A DNA stretch of 64,000 nt from Acidobacteriota bacterium (GTDB lineage: Bacteria; Acidobacteriota; Thermoanaerobaculia; UBA5066), in NCBI GenBank assembly GCA_029781975.1, contig JAKOVQ010000007.1, positions 56,973-120,972 of the forward strand. Reading direction: 5' to 3'. Position numbers and translations under genes: made by a program. Under the pieces are notes generated by a model. The model searched no databases. It was given only the letters and a program-made list of their open reading frames with translations, and was not told where the DNA came from. This document shows, in pieces, positions 26,919 to 35,193 of this stretch (the first letter of the stretch is position 1; each line of letters opens with the position of its first letter).

Positions 26919-29180
26919 ATGACCGCGTCGTCCCGCCTCGGGGCCCTCTTCGTCGCCGCCGGTCTCGCCGCCACGGCCGCGCAGGTCCTCCTCCTCCGCG
27001 AGCTCCTCGTCGCCGCCGCGGGCGACGAGGCCTCCGTGGGGACGGGGCTCGCGGCGTGGCTCGCGGGGATCGCCGCGGGCGCCGCGGCCGCGCGGCGGCT
27101 TCCGGACCGCTCCGCCCCTCGCGTGGCGGGGCTCTGCCTCGCCCTTCTCGCCAGCGCGGGCGGAGGCGGAATCGTGGCGGGGCGCCTCCTCCGGCTCGCC
27201 TGGGCCCCGCCGGCCGGAGAGCTGCCCGGCCTCGGCCTCGTCCTGGCCCTCGCGCTCGTCCTCCTCCTTCCCGTCGGGGGTCTCGTCGGGGCCGCCTTCA
27301 CCTCGCTCGCCGCCGCGGCCGCCCGCTCGCTCCCGGCCGGGGAGGCGATCTCGCGCCTCTACGTCGCCGAGTCGGCCGGCTCCCTCCTGGCCGGGGCAGC
27401 CGTCACGCTCGCCGTCGGTACCCTGGTGGCGCCTCTTCCCGCCGCGCTCGGCGCGGGGCTCGCCTCGGTCCTCCTCGCGCTCCCGGCCGCGGGCGCGGGG
27501 ATCGTCGGCGCGCGTCCCCTCCTCGCGGCGGCGGGCGCCGTCCTGGCCGGAGCCCTCGCGGTCTCGGCCCCGCTCGACAGGGCCACCGAGCGGACCCGCT
27601 TCGCGGGGACCGCCCCGGGCGTCCCGTTCGTGGCGGCGTGCGACACCCCCGCGCGCCACCTGGACGTCGGCGGGACGGGAGTCCTCTCGCTCTACGCGAG
27701 CGGGCAGTACGCCGGGAGCTTCCCCGACCCCTTCGCGAGCGAGGCGGCGGCGCACACCCTCGCCTCCCTCGCGCGGCGCCCGGAGCGGGTCCTCTCGCTC
27801 GGCGGCCTCGAGCGCGGCGCTCTGGGCTTCCTCCTTTCGCACCCCGTCCGCCGCGTCGTCGTCGTCGAGGGCGATCCCCTCGCGCTCCGCTTCGTCGAGC
27901 GGTTCCTCCCCGGGGCCGATCGCCGCGCCCTCGCCGACCCGCGCGTGACCGTGGTGGCCGACGACCCGCGGCGGTTCCTCGGAGGCCCCTCCGGGAGCTT
28001 CGACCTGATCGCCCTCCCGCCGGGCGAGCCGGTGACGCTCCTCTCCGCCCGGCTGACGACGGTGGAGCTCTTCCGGCTCTGCGCCGCGCGGCTCTCGCAC
28101 GACGGGGTCCTCGTCGTCCCGGTCCGGACGGCGCCCGCCGTCCTGACGGGCGAGACGGCCTCCCTCGCCGGCTCGGTCTGGGGAGCGCTCCGGGCGGTCT
28201 TCCCCGTCGTCCGGGCCACCCCGGGCCCCGAGAGCCTCTTCGTGGCCGGCTACGACCCCGCGGCCGTCACGCTCGACCCCGGCGTCCTGGCCGCCCGCTG
28301 GCGGGAGCGGGGGGTGACCTCCCCCTCCTTCGCCCCGGAGCTCTTCGGGGTCCTCTTCCCGCCGGGGCGCGTTGCGGCCCTCGAGGAAGCGCTCGACGGC
28401 GCCGCACGGCTCGTCCCGCCGAGCCGCGACGACCGCCCCGTCTCGTTCCTCTTCGCCCTCGCGCGGCGACAGCGGGAAACCGCCAGCCGGGCGGGCCAGC
28501 TCCTCGCCGCCCTCGGGAAGCTCCCGCCGCCGGCCCTCGTCCTCCTCGCCCTCGCGCCGTCCCTCCTCTCCGCGGCGTGGGCCCTCCGCCGGAGGCCCGC
28601 GCTCGGCGCGGCCGCGCGCGCCTCCGTCGCCGCGACGGGCGCGGCCGGGATGGCCTGGTCGATCCTCGTCCTCTTCGGCTACCAGACGCGCGCGGGGGCG
28701 CTCTACGGCAGGCTCGGCCTCCTCACCGCCCTCTTCATGCTGGGGCTCGTCGTCGGCGCGGCCCTCGCGCGGCACCTCCTGAGGAGATGCTCTCCGCGCC
28801 CCCGGACCGCGCTTTGCGCCGCGCTCGGCCTCGCCGTGGCCGCGGGAGCCGTCGTCTCCGCGGCCCTCCCCGCCCTCGCCCGCCTCCCGGCGGACCTCGC
28901 GCTCGCGGGCCTCCCGGCGCACGGCGCGCTCCTCTTCGCTTCGGGGCTGGCGACCGGGGCGCTCTTCCCCGCCGCGGCGCACGCCCTCCTCGCCTCGGGA
29001 GCGGCGGCGGGAGAGGCCGCGGGACGGCTCGAGACGGCCGACCACGCGGGGGCGGCCGCGGCCGCGCTCGTCTCCGCCGTCGTCCTCGTCCCCGCGCTCG
29101 GCCTCGCCGCCACCGCGTGGCTCGCGACCGCCCTCGTCGCGCTCGCCCTCGTCGTCGCCTGGCGCTCGGAGCCGGCCTGA
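26919..29180 (+). CDS. Membrane-embedded spermidine synthase-like protein
   Basis: A 753-residue protein with three parts. Residues 1-215 hold about seven hydrophobic helices (e.g. LVLALALVLLLPVGGLVGAAF). Residues ~240-445 form a spermidine-synthase/methyltransferase-like Rossmann domain (RVLSLGGLERGALGFLL, VVVVEGDPLALRFVERFLP, FDLIALPPGEPVTLL). Residues ~520-750 carry another six or so helices. Such fused MFS/spermidine-synthase proteins are common in environmental Gram-negatives. The usual motif I GGGxG is degraded to LGGLERG, so true aminopropyl transfer is uncertain. The ATG at 26919 has a strong GGAGGGGGGAG site. It follows the Rieske gene by 34 bp and is probably co-transcribed. Confidence 0.82.
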   Translation: MTASSRLGALFVAAGLAATAAQVLLLRELLVAAAGDEASVGTGLAAWLAGIAAGAAAARRLPDRSAPRVAGLCLALLASAGGGGIVAGRLLRLAWAPPAGELPGLGLVLALALVLLLPVGGLVGAAFTSLAAAAARSLPAGEAISRLYVAESAGSLLAGAAVTLAVGTLVAPLPAALGAGLASVLLALPAAGAGIVGARPLLAAAGAVLAGALAVSAPLDRATERTRFAGTAPGVPFVAACDTPARHLDVGGTGVLSLYASGQYAGSFPDPFASEAAAHTLASLARRPERVLSLGGLERGALGFLLSHPVRRVVVVEGDPLALRFVERFLPGADRRALADPRVTVVADDPRRFLGGPSGSFDLIALPPGEPVTLLSARLTTVELFRLCAARLSHDGVLVVPVRTAPAVLTGETASLAGSVWGALRAVFPVVRATPGPESLFVAGYDPAAVTLDPGVLAARWRERGVTSPSFAPELFGVLFPPGRVAALEEALDGAARLVPPSRDDRPVSFLFALARRQRETASRAGQLLAALGKLPPPALVLLALAPSLLSAAWALRRRPALGAAARASVAATGAAGMAWSILVLFGYQTRAGALYGRLGLLTALFMLGLVVGAALARHLLRRCSPRPRTALCAALGLAVAAGAVVSAALPALARLPADLALAGLPAHGALLFASGLATGALFPAAAHALLASGAAAGEAAGRLETADHAGAAAAALVSAVVLVPALGLAATAWLATALVALALVVAWRSEPA

Positions 29181-29259
29181 CTCCTTTCGCTTTTCCGCTC
29201 GGAGGGGGCCCAGGGGGATCCGGCGGCTGGCGCGAAGGGCCCGGGCTCCCCCTGACGCC

Positions 29260-30444
29260 TCAGCTCCAGACGCCCGGGATCGCCCGCCCGCAGTCGGGGC
29301 AAGCCCCCTTCTTCAGCCGGTTCTCAAGGAGCGCCATCCCGAGGCGCCGGACGAGGAGGCCGCCGCACCCGGGGCACCAGGTGCTTTCCGCGCGGTGTCC
29401 CGGGACGTTCCCGAGGTAGACGAACCGGAGCCCCTCGCCGCGCGCCACGTCGTGCGCGCGCTCGAGGGTCGCGACCGGCGTCGACGGGAGGTTCGTCAGC
29501 CGGTACGCGGGGTGGAAGCGGGTGAAGTGGACCGGCACCTCCGGCCCCAGCTCGTCCCGGACGAAGCGCGAGAGGTCCCGGATCTCCTCGACCGAGTCGT
29601 TCAGCGTCGGGATGACGAGGACGACGACCTCCGTCCAGAGGCCGTGCCTCCGGAGGCGCCGGAGCGTGTCGAGGACCGGCTTCAGCTCGCCCTCGCAGTG
29701 CGAGCGGTAGAACGCCTCGCGGAACCCCTTCAGGTCGACCTTGTAGGCGGCGAGGAGCGGCGCCAGGTCGCGGAGCGGCTCCTCCTGGATCGACCCGTTC
29801 GAGACGACGACCGTCCTGACGCCGAGCGAGCGCGCCGCGACGGCGACGTCGTGGACGTACTCGGACCAGACGGTCGGCTCGGTGTAGGTGCACGCGACGA
29901 GCGGCGCGGCGTGCCGCCGGGCCAGCTCCGCGACGCCGCGGGGCGAGAGCGTCGCGCTCTTCACCTGCTCGGGCCGGGCCTGCGCGATCTCCCAGTTCTG
30001 GCAGGCCTTGCACGCGAAGTTGCACCCGGCGGTCGCGAGCGAGAGCGCGGGGACGCCGGGGAGGACGTGGAAGAGGGGCTTCTTCTCGACCGGGTCGACC
30101 GCGACGGAGCAGGGGCGCGAGTGGACGAGGGTGAAGAGGCTCCCCTTCCGGTTCTCCCGCACGCCGCAGGTCCCGCGCTCCCCCTCGGAGATCCGGCACC
30201 CGTGCGGGCAGAGGCCGCACTGCACCCAGTCCTCCGGCAGCTTCCTGTACCAGCGCGCCGGGCGCGGGGCGAGCCCCCCTTCCTCCACGGCGACGACCCC
30301 TTCGCCGGGCCGCGCCACGTCCTCTGCGATCGCCGTCGCGCTCCCGGCGAGCCTCGCGGCGCACGCCGCGCCGCCGGCCGCCGCGAGCGCGCGGAGGAGG
30401 TCGCGCCGCGTGGCGTCCGGGGCGCGCGCGCCGGGCCCGGTCAC
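29260..30444 (-). CDS. AmmeMemoRadiSam-system radical SAM enzyme
   Basis: A 394-residue radical SAM protein related to pyruvate formate-lyase activating enzymes. A twin-arginine-like N-terminus (TRRDLLRALAAAGGAACAA) suggests export or a membrane-edge location. An N-terminal Cys set (CGLCPHGC, then GTCGV) comes next, followed by the SAM cluster motif CNFACKAC (Cys141, 145, 148) and QNWEIAQ. A C-terminal zinc ribbon (CPGCGG ... CPDCGR) ends it. This C-x3-C-x2-C protein is the third member of the AMMECR1-Memo-radical-SAM trio; its reaction is not established. GTG at 30444 overlaps the DUF362 stop, in the order Memo-AMMECR1, DUF362, radical SAM. Confidence 0.92.
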   Translation of the reverse strand: MTGPGARAPDATRRDLLRALAAAGGAACAARLAGSATAIAEDVARPGEGVVAVEEGGLAPRPARWYRKLPEDWVQCGLCPHGCRISEGERGTCGVRENRKGSLFTLVHSRPCSVAVDPVEKKPLFHVLPGVPALSLATAGCNFACKACQNWEIAQARPEQVKSATLSPRGVAELARRHAAPLVACTYTEPTVWSEYVHDVAVAARSLGVRTVVVSNGSIQEEPLRDLAPLLAAYKVDLKGFREAFYRSHCEGELKPVLDTLRRLRRHGLWTEVVVLVIPTLNDSVEEIRDLSRFVRDELGPEVPVHFTRFHPAYRLTNLPSTPVATLERAHDVARGEGLRFVYLGNVPGHRAESTWCPGCGGLLVRRLGMALLENRLKKGACPDCGRAIPGVWS

Positions 30445-31460
30445 ACCCGCGCCACCTCGATCCGCCTCGGGTCGGCGACGCCGAGCCCCAGCCTCTCGCT
30501 GGCCGCGATGAAGCGCGGCTCGCGCCCCTCGGCCGCGAGGGTCCGGAGCCCCTTCTCCCTCCGCCGCCCCTCGATCAGCCCCCACGCGACGGCATCCGCG
30601 GCGACCGCGTCCGTCGTGGCGAGGAACCCCTCGAGCGGCCACGCCCACGAGGGCGCGTAGCCCGGACCGCCGTGGCACTGCGCCGTCACGGCGTCGACGA
30701 CGGTGAGGCGGAGCTTGCCGTTGACGAGGGGCGACGCGGCCAGGTACGGCACGTACGGCGCGCACCCCTCGGCGTGGAGCTTGTTGGGGTTGTGGACGAC
30801 GCCGTACCAGTTCTTCAGCCCGGCCGAGACGCCGGCGAGGCCGTGGTCCTTCAGGACCCCCAGGTTGATCACGGCCGTGACGTCCTCCACGAGGAGCCGC
30901 GAGAAGCGCGACGCGGAGGGGCCCCACTCGCGGACCTTCTCCTCCCAGTCGCCGTCGGTCCCCATCACCTTCACCCCCGGGCCCGAGCCGAGGACGAAGC
31001 CCGCCCCCCTGAGCTCCCGGCCCGTACGTTCCCAGACGATGATCCGGTCGGGGTCGACGCCGGCCTCGCGGAGCCAGCGGACGAGGGCGAAGACGGTCTC
31101 GGGGCGGGGCGAGAGCGAGCGCCCCCCCATGCAGTTGAGCTTGATCCCGACGACGTCTCCCGGACGGAAGAGGCGCCGGAGCGCTGCGACCGGCGTCGCC
31201 TCGTCCCCCGCGCGGGCGACCGCCGCGCCGAGCGCCTCGCGCAGCCTTTCAACGGCGACCGTCCCGGCCGCGGGCCCCTCGGCGGCCACCATCCCCTCGC
31301 GCCGCGCGAACGCGACGACGGCGCGGGAGGGCCCCGAGCCGCGGCCCGGCGCCGGACCGGGGAGGGCGAGCGCCCCGGCCGCCCGGCCGAGGGGCGACGC
31401 CGCGAGCGCGGCGGTCGCGAGCCGTGAGAGGAGCTCCCTCCGGTCGAGGGTCCCGGTCAC
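30441..31460 (-). CDS. DUF362 domain protein
   Basis: A 339-residue protein of the DUF362 family (GVDPDRIIVWERTGRELRGAGF, VINLGVLKDHGLAGVSAGLKNWYGVVHNP and GCAPYVPYL are characteristic). A twin-arginine-like start (DRRELLSRLATAALAAS) suggests Tat export, as often seen for this family. Members are sometimes fused to ferredoxin domains, but no 4Fe-4S motif is visible here. The function is unknown. It starts with GTG at 31460, overlapping the Memo-AMMECR1 stop, and its own stop overlaps the radical SAM start. The three genes are therefore one translationally coupled unit, which suggests joint action. Confidence 0.88.
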   Translation of the reverse strand: MTGTLDRRELLSRLATAALAASPLGRAAGALALPGPAPGRGSGPSRAVVAFARREGMVAAEGPAAGTVAVERLREALGAAVARAGDEATPVAALRRLFRPGDVVGIKLNCMGGRSLSPRPETVFALVRWLREAGVDPDRIIVWERTGRELRGAGFVLGSGPGVKVMGTDGDWEEKVREWGPSASRFSRLLVEDVTAVINLGVLKDHGLAGVSAGLKNWYGVVHNPNKLHAEGCAPYVPYLAASPLVNGKLRLTVVDAVTAQCHGGPGYAPSWAWPLEGFLATTDAVAADAVAWGLIEGRRREKGLRTLAAEGREPRFIAASERLGLGVADPRRIEVARV

Positions 31461-33079
31461 CGGCTCTCCCGCGCCTCGTGAAAGAGCTGCCCGCTGAAGA
31501 CCGAGAGCTGGGCGCCCGTCCGCCACGCCCCCGGGGCGAGGCCCGCCTTCACCGAGAGGTGGTCCAGCGTCTCGCCGAGCGTCCACCCCTGCTCCGTGGC
31601 GACCTGCGGGAGGAAGAGGGCGCGGTTCGCTCCCTTCGTCAGGACGATGCCGTGGGTCCCCACCCGGATCTCCTTCCACGACGCCACCGGGCGGATCGGC
31701 GAGAGGACCGTCACCTCGACCGACAGCCGCGGGAGCTCGCGCGCCTCGACGGCGGGGAAGCGCGGGTCGTCGAGCGCCGCGTCGAGCGCCGACCGGACGA
31801 CGGCGACGTCGAGCGGGTAGGTCGGCTCGACCTGCCCGATGCAGCCGCGCAGCTCGCCGAGCCGGGCGGCCTCCGAGGGGTCCTTCCTCTTCAGCGTGAC
31901 GAAGACGGCCTGCAGCCGGGAGAGCTCGGGGCCGTCGCCCAGGTCGCGCAGCTCGCTCACGAGCCGGGACGCCCCGCCGGCCAGCTCCGCCTCGAGCGCC
32001 GCCCGCGCCACCCGGACGAGGCGGGCGCCGAGCGCGCCGTCGAGGGGAGGCGCGTCGAGCGGGACGGAGAGGACGGCGGCGGGCGGCCCCAGGGGGCGGC
32101 CGGCGGCGTCCCCGCGGGCGAAGGCGAGCGCCGCGTAGTCGACCGAGCTGTCGTCCCGGACCCCCGGCAGGTCGAGGGAGGCGTAGTGGGAGAGGAGCGA
32201 GGCGCGGGAGAAGGGGGAGGCGCGCCGCAGCAGCTCGAGAAGGGTGGAGAGGCCGTGGCGCCCGCAGATCGTCGCCCCCGTCTCGGCGAGGAACGAGCGG
32301 AAGGCGTCGGGGTCGCCCCGGCCGAGGAGCTCGATCGCCTTCCCGTCGAGCTGCCGGATCCGCTCGGCCGCCCCGGCCGCCTTCCCGTACGGCTGGTAGT
32401 CGAAGCGCGGTCCGTAGTGGGTGAAGTCGCTCGAGAAGACGAAGAGGGTCCGGCCGTCGGCCAGGGCCGCGAGCCGCTCCGCGAACGCAGCCTCCTCCGC
32501 GGCCGAGGTCTGCCCGACGAGGACCGGGACGAGCTGGAAGCTCCCGAGCGCCGACTGGAGGAACGGGAGCTCGATCTCGATCGCGTGCTCGGGCTCGGTG
32601 ACGCGGGGGAGCGCTCGGGTGAGCGAGCCGCCGGCGAGGCGCGCGACCGCCGCCCGGTCGAGCGGGATCTCCCCCAGCGGCGTCCGGTAGGCCGCCGCGT
32701 CGTCGAGCGCGTAGCCGCCGAAGCCGCCGTAATGCGACGGCGCCACGACGACGACCCGGGTGAACTCCCCAGGCGAGAGGAGCCGGAAGGCCGCCGCCGC
32801 GGCGGGCCCGGAGTACGCCCACCCGGCGTGCGGGACGACCAGCGCGAAGGGGCGCGCGTCGAGGGACGGGGCGGCCGCCGCCTCGCGCAGGAGGTGGCGG
32901 GCGGTGGCGGCGAGGAGCGCGGGCGAGCCCGGGTACCACGTCCCGGCCAGGGCCGGCGGGCGGACCCGGCCCGCCGCGGCGGCCGGCGGGTCCGCGAAGC
33001 CGTTCGGCCCCGTCACGGCCGGCCCCGCGAGAGTCGAGAGGAGGAGGGCGAGGGAACAGGTTCTCGCACGGCGTCTCAC
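31457..33079 (-). CDS. Fused Memo (AmmeMemoRadiSam B) and AMMECR1 (A) protein, exported
   Basis: A 540-residue fusion. After a signal peptide (RTCSLALLLSTLAGPAVTG), residues ~40-320 are a Memo domain related to extradiol dioxygenases: PALAGTWYPG, VVPHAGWAYSGP (His ~84), VVAPSHYGG (His ~116), EPEHAIEIELPFLQ and FSSDFTHYG. Residues ~355-535 are an AMMECR1 domain: VFVTLKRK, LRGCIGQVEP and a C-terminal GVLLPQVA-like LFLPQVATEQGW. In most genomes the two domains occur in separate genes or fusions of this kind next to the radical SAM partner; biochemical function is unresolved. GTG at 33079 is preceded by GGGAGG. A TAGAAT about 40 bp upstream could be its -10. Confidence 0.92.
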   Translation of the reverse strand: MRRRARTCSLALLLSTLAGPAVTGPNGFADPPAAAAGRVRPPALAGTWYPGSPALLAATARHLLREAAAAPSLDARPFALVVPHAGWAYSGPAAAAAFRLLSPGEFTRVVVVAPSHYGGFGGYALDDAAAYRTPLGEIPLDRAAVARLAGGSLTRALPRVTEPEHAIEIELPFLQSALGSFQLVPVLVGQTSAAEEAAFAERLAALADGRTLFVFSSDFTHYGPRFDYQPYGKAAGAAERIRQLDGKAIELLGRGDPDAFRSFLAETGATICGRHGLSTLLELLRRASPFSRASLLSHYASLDLPGVRDDSSVDYAALAFARGDAAGRPLGPPAAVLSVPLDAPPLDGALGARLVRVARAALEAELAGGASRLVSELRDLGDGPELSRLQAVFVTLKRKDPSEAARLGELRGCIGQVEPTYPLDVAVVRSALDAALDDPRFPAVEARELPRLSVEVTVLSPIRPVASWKEIRVGTHGIVLTKGANRALFLPQVATEQGWTLGETLDHLSVKAGLAPGAWRTGAQLSVFSGQLFHEARESR

Positions 33080-33179
33080 CGCGACCCTCCCGCCTCCCCG
33101 GAAGCGGGAAGGCCACCGTTCATTCTAGGTCCGCGGGGCGAAAGGGGCCTTCCGAAATTCCCGCGGGCCCCGGGACCCG

Positions 33180-33413
33180 TCAGCCCTTCGGGGCGGGGGG
33201 CGGGAGGTCGCGCGCCGGGCAGACGGAGTCGAAGCCGGCGCCCCGGTGCGATCCGTCGCAAAACGGCTTCTGCTCCGACTGCCCGCAGCGGCAGAGGGCC
33301 ACCTGGGTCCGCCCGGCGAGGCCGAAGACGTTCCCGTCGGCGTCGGTGATCGTGAAGCTCCCCGTGACCAGGAGCGGGCCGGCGTTGCGAACCTTGATGG
33401 TCGTCTCGGACAT
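33180..33413 (-). CDS. CDGSH iron-sulfur domain protein
   Basis: A 77-residue protein containing the CDGSH signature CRCGQSEQKPFCDGSHRG (residues ~44-61), i.e. the Cys-Cys-Cys-His set that binds one [2Fe-2S] cluster as in mitoNEET-like proteins. The N-terminal half (GPLLVTGSFTITDADGN) is a beta-rich region typical of bacterial CDGSH proteins. Redox or cluster-transfer roles are inferred for the family. The ATG at 33413 has GGAGGGAAG directly upstream. It may head the Memo-AMMECR1 transcript, but the 100-bp gap and the internal -10 argue for separate control. Confidence 0.93.
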   Translation of the reverse strand: MSETTIKVRNAGPLLVTGSFTITDADGNVFGLAGRTQVALCRCGQSEQKPFCDGSHRGAGFDSVCPARDLPPPAPKG

Positions 33414-33545
33414 CTTCCCTCCAGGAATCGGTCGCCGCCAGTCTACCCGCGGCGGACCCGGGGGCGGCGTTCCCGCGGACGCGCCCGGCCGGCGGGGCCG
33501 CTCCCCGTCCCCTGCCGCCGGACGGGTAGACTCCCTTCCCTGCCG

Positions 33546-34760
33546 ATGACGAGCGCACCAACCCTTCCGACGGCCGCGGCGGCCCGCGCGGCCGAGGCCT
33601 TCGAGCTGCCCGGCCCGGTCGACTCCGTCGAAAGGTACGGCTCCGGCCACATCAACGACACCTTCCTCGTCACCTGCCGGAGCCGGGGCGGCGAGGCGCG
33701 CGTCGTCCTCCAGCGGGTCAACGGGGCGGTCTTCCCCGAGCCCGAGAAGGTCCAGCGGAACGTCGCGCGCGTCACGGCCCACCTCGCCCGCCGGCTCGAG
33801 GAGGAGGGGTTCGACGACCGCGACCGGCGCGTCCTCACGTTCCTCCCCGCGCGCGACGGTTCCGGCTGGCACGTCGACGCGGAGGGCTCCCTCTGGCGCG
33901 CCTACCGGTTCGTCGCCGGCGCCCGCAGCCACGACGTGGCGGCCGGGCCCGCCGAGGCGCGCGCGGCCGCCCGGGCGTTCGCCACGTTCGCACGCCTCCT
34001 CGACGACCTCCCGGCCCCGCGCCTCCACGAGACGATCCCCGGCTTCCACGACACCCGCCGCCGGCTCGAGCGGCTCGAGGAAGCGGTCCGCCGCGATCCC
34101 CGCGGCCGCGCCCGGGGCGCGCGGGGGACGATCGACGCCTACCTCGCGAGGGAGCCGTACGCCCGCGTGCTCGGGGACGCCCTGGCCGCCGGGAAGCTCC
34201 ACGAGCGGGTCGCCCACAACGACACCAAGCTCAACAACGTCCTCCTCGACGACGTCACGGGCGAGGGGATCTGCGTCATCGACCTCGACACGGTCATGCC
34301 CGGCCTCCTCCTCCACGACTTCGGGGACCTCGTGAGGACGGCCGCCACGACGGCCGCCGAGGACGAGGAGGACCTCTCCCGCGTCGGGGTCGACGCCGCT
34401 CTCTTCGAGGCGCTCGTCCAGGGGACCGTCCAGGGCCTGGGGGGCGGGCTCTCCCCGTTCGAGCGGGAGTCCCTCCCCCTGGCGGGGCGGGTCATCACGT
34501 TCGAGACCGGGATCCGCTTCCTGACCGACCACCTCCTCGGCGACGTCTACTTCCGAGTCCACCGCCCGGACCACAACCTGGCGCGCGCCCGGTCCCAGCT
34601 GGCGCTCCTCCTCTCGCTCGAGGAGCGCGACGCCGAGCTCGCCGCGGCGACCGGGCGGGCCCTGGGCGGACGGGAGACCCCCGCGGCATCGCGTCGAGCC
34701 GGACACGAGGCGACGCGCGGAGGAGCCCCTTCCCCGCCGTCCCCGGCCCGCTCCTCCTGA
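33546..34760 (+). CDS. Aminoglycoside phosphotransferase-fold kinase, NahK-like
   Basis: A 404-residue small-molecule kinase with the APH fold. The N-terminal lobe has YGSGHINDTFLV (nucleotide loop, residues ~32-43) and VLQRVN. The catalytic loop is HNDTKLNNVLLD (~223-234), with the Asp and Asn needed for catalysis, and the metal-binding IDLDTVMPG (~245-253) follows. These match N-acetylhexosamine 1-kinases (NahK) and related mucin-sugar kinases better than homoserine or choline kinases. The last ~35 residues are Ala/Arg/Pro-rich. No sugar pathway genes are adjacent. A TAGACT -10 box lies 13 nt before the ATG. The substrate assignment is a family-level guess. Confidence 0.85.
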   Translation: MTSAPTLPTAAAARAAEAFELPGPVDSVERYGSGHINDTFLVTCRSRGGEARVVLQRVNGAVFPEPEKVQRNVARVTAHLARRLEEEGFDDRDRRVLTFLPARDGSGWHVDAEGSLWRAYRFVAGARSHDVAAGPAEARAAARAFATFARLLDDLPAPRLHETIPGFHDTRRRLERLEEAVRRDPRGRARGARGTIDAYLAREPYARVLGDALAAGKLHERVAHNDTKLNNVLLDDVTGEGICVIDLDTVMPGLLLHDFGDLVRTAATTAAEDEEDLSRVGVDAALFEALVQGTVQGLGGGLSPFERESLPLAGRVITFETGIRFLTDHLLGDVYFRVHRPDHNLARARSQLALLLSLEERDAELAAATGRALGGRETPAASRRAGHEATRGGAPSPPSPARSS

Positions 34761-34820
34761 TTCGCGGCGCGACCCCGTCTCGATTTCTGCCGGACCTTCT
34801 GACAGAATCCCCAAAACACC

Positions 34821-35156
34821 ATGCAGCTCGACGTGCGGCACGACGGTCGCGTGACTGTCCTTTCCATCGAGGGAGACCTTGTCATCGGCGACCCCGAGGC
34901 GGCCTTCAAGAAGGCCGTCTCCCGCCTCCTCGAGGAGGGGCACGTCCTGCTCCTGATCGACTGCTCGAGGCTCCGCGTCGTCGACTCCTCGGGCCTCGGC
35001 GCGATCGTCCGGGCGCTGACGACGGCGCAGAACGAAGGGGGACAGACGAAGCTCCTCGGCGTGCAGCCTCGATTCAGGAAGCTCCTGGAGCTGACCGCCC
35101 TCGGCTCGGTGTTCGAGATGCACGAGGACCTCGAGAAGGCCGTCGCGAGCTTCTGA
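34821..35156 (+). CDS. STAS-domain protein (anti-sigma factor antagonist-like)
   Basis: A 111-residue single STAS domain of the SpoIIAA/RsbV type. It has VLSIEGDLVIGDPEAAFKKAV, LLIDCSRLRVVDSSGLGAIVRAL (residues ~52-74, with the phosphorylatable Ser in DSSGLG) and an alpha-helical C-terminus. In the classical partner-switch, a serine kinase phosphorylates this Ser and a PP2C phosphatase removes it; neither partner is in the window. It is 37 bp upstream of the GAF-HlyD gene and on the same strand, so it is probably first in that operon. A link between signal input and the exporter genes is inference from position. Confidence 0.9.
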   Translation: MQLDVRHDGRVTVLSIEGDLVIGDPEAAFKKAVSRLLEEGHVLLLIDCSRLRVVDSSGLGAIVRALTTAQNEGGQTKLLGVQPRFRKLLELTALGSVFEMHEDLEKAVASF

Positions 35157-35193
35157 GCGCCCGGGACGGCAGGTCGGGTCGGGAGGAAGGTCG

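Noticed and set aside
29211..29254. Inverted repeat CAGGGGGA ... TCCCCCTG between convergent genes as a terminator.
   Set aside because: The arms are 8 bp with a 28-nt loop and no T-tract, so it is not convincing in such GC-rich sequence.
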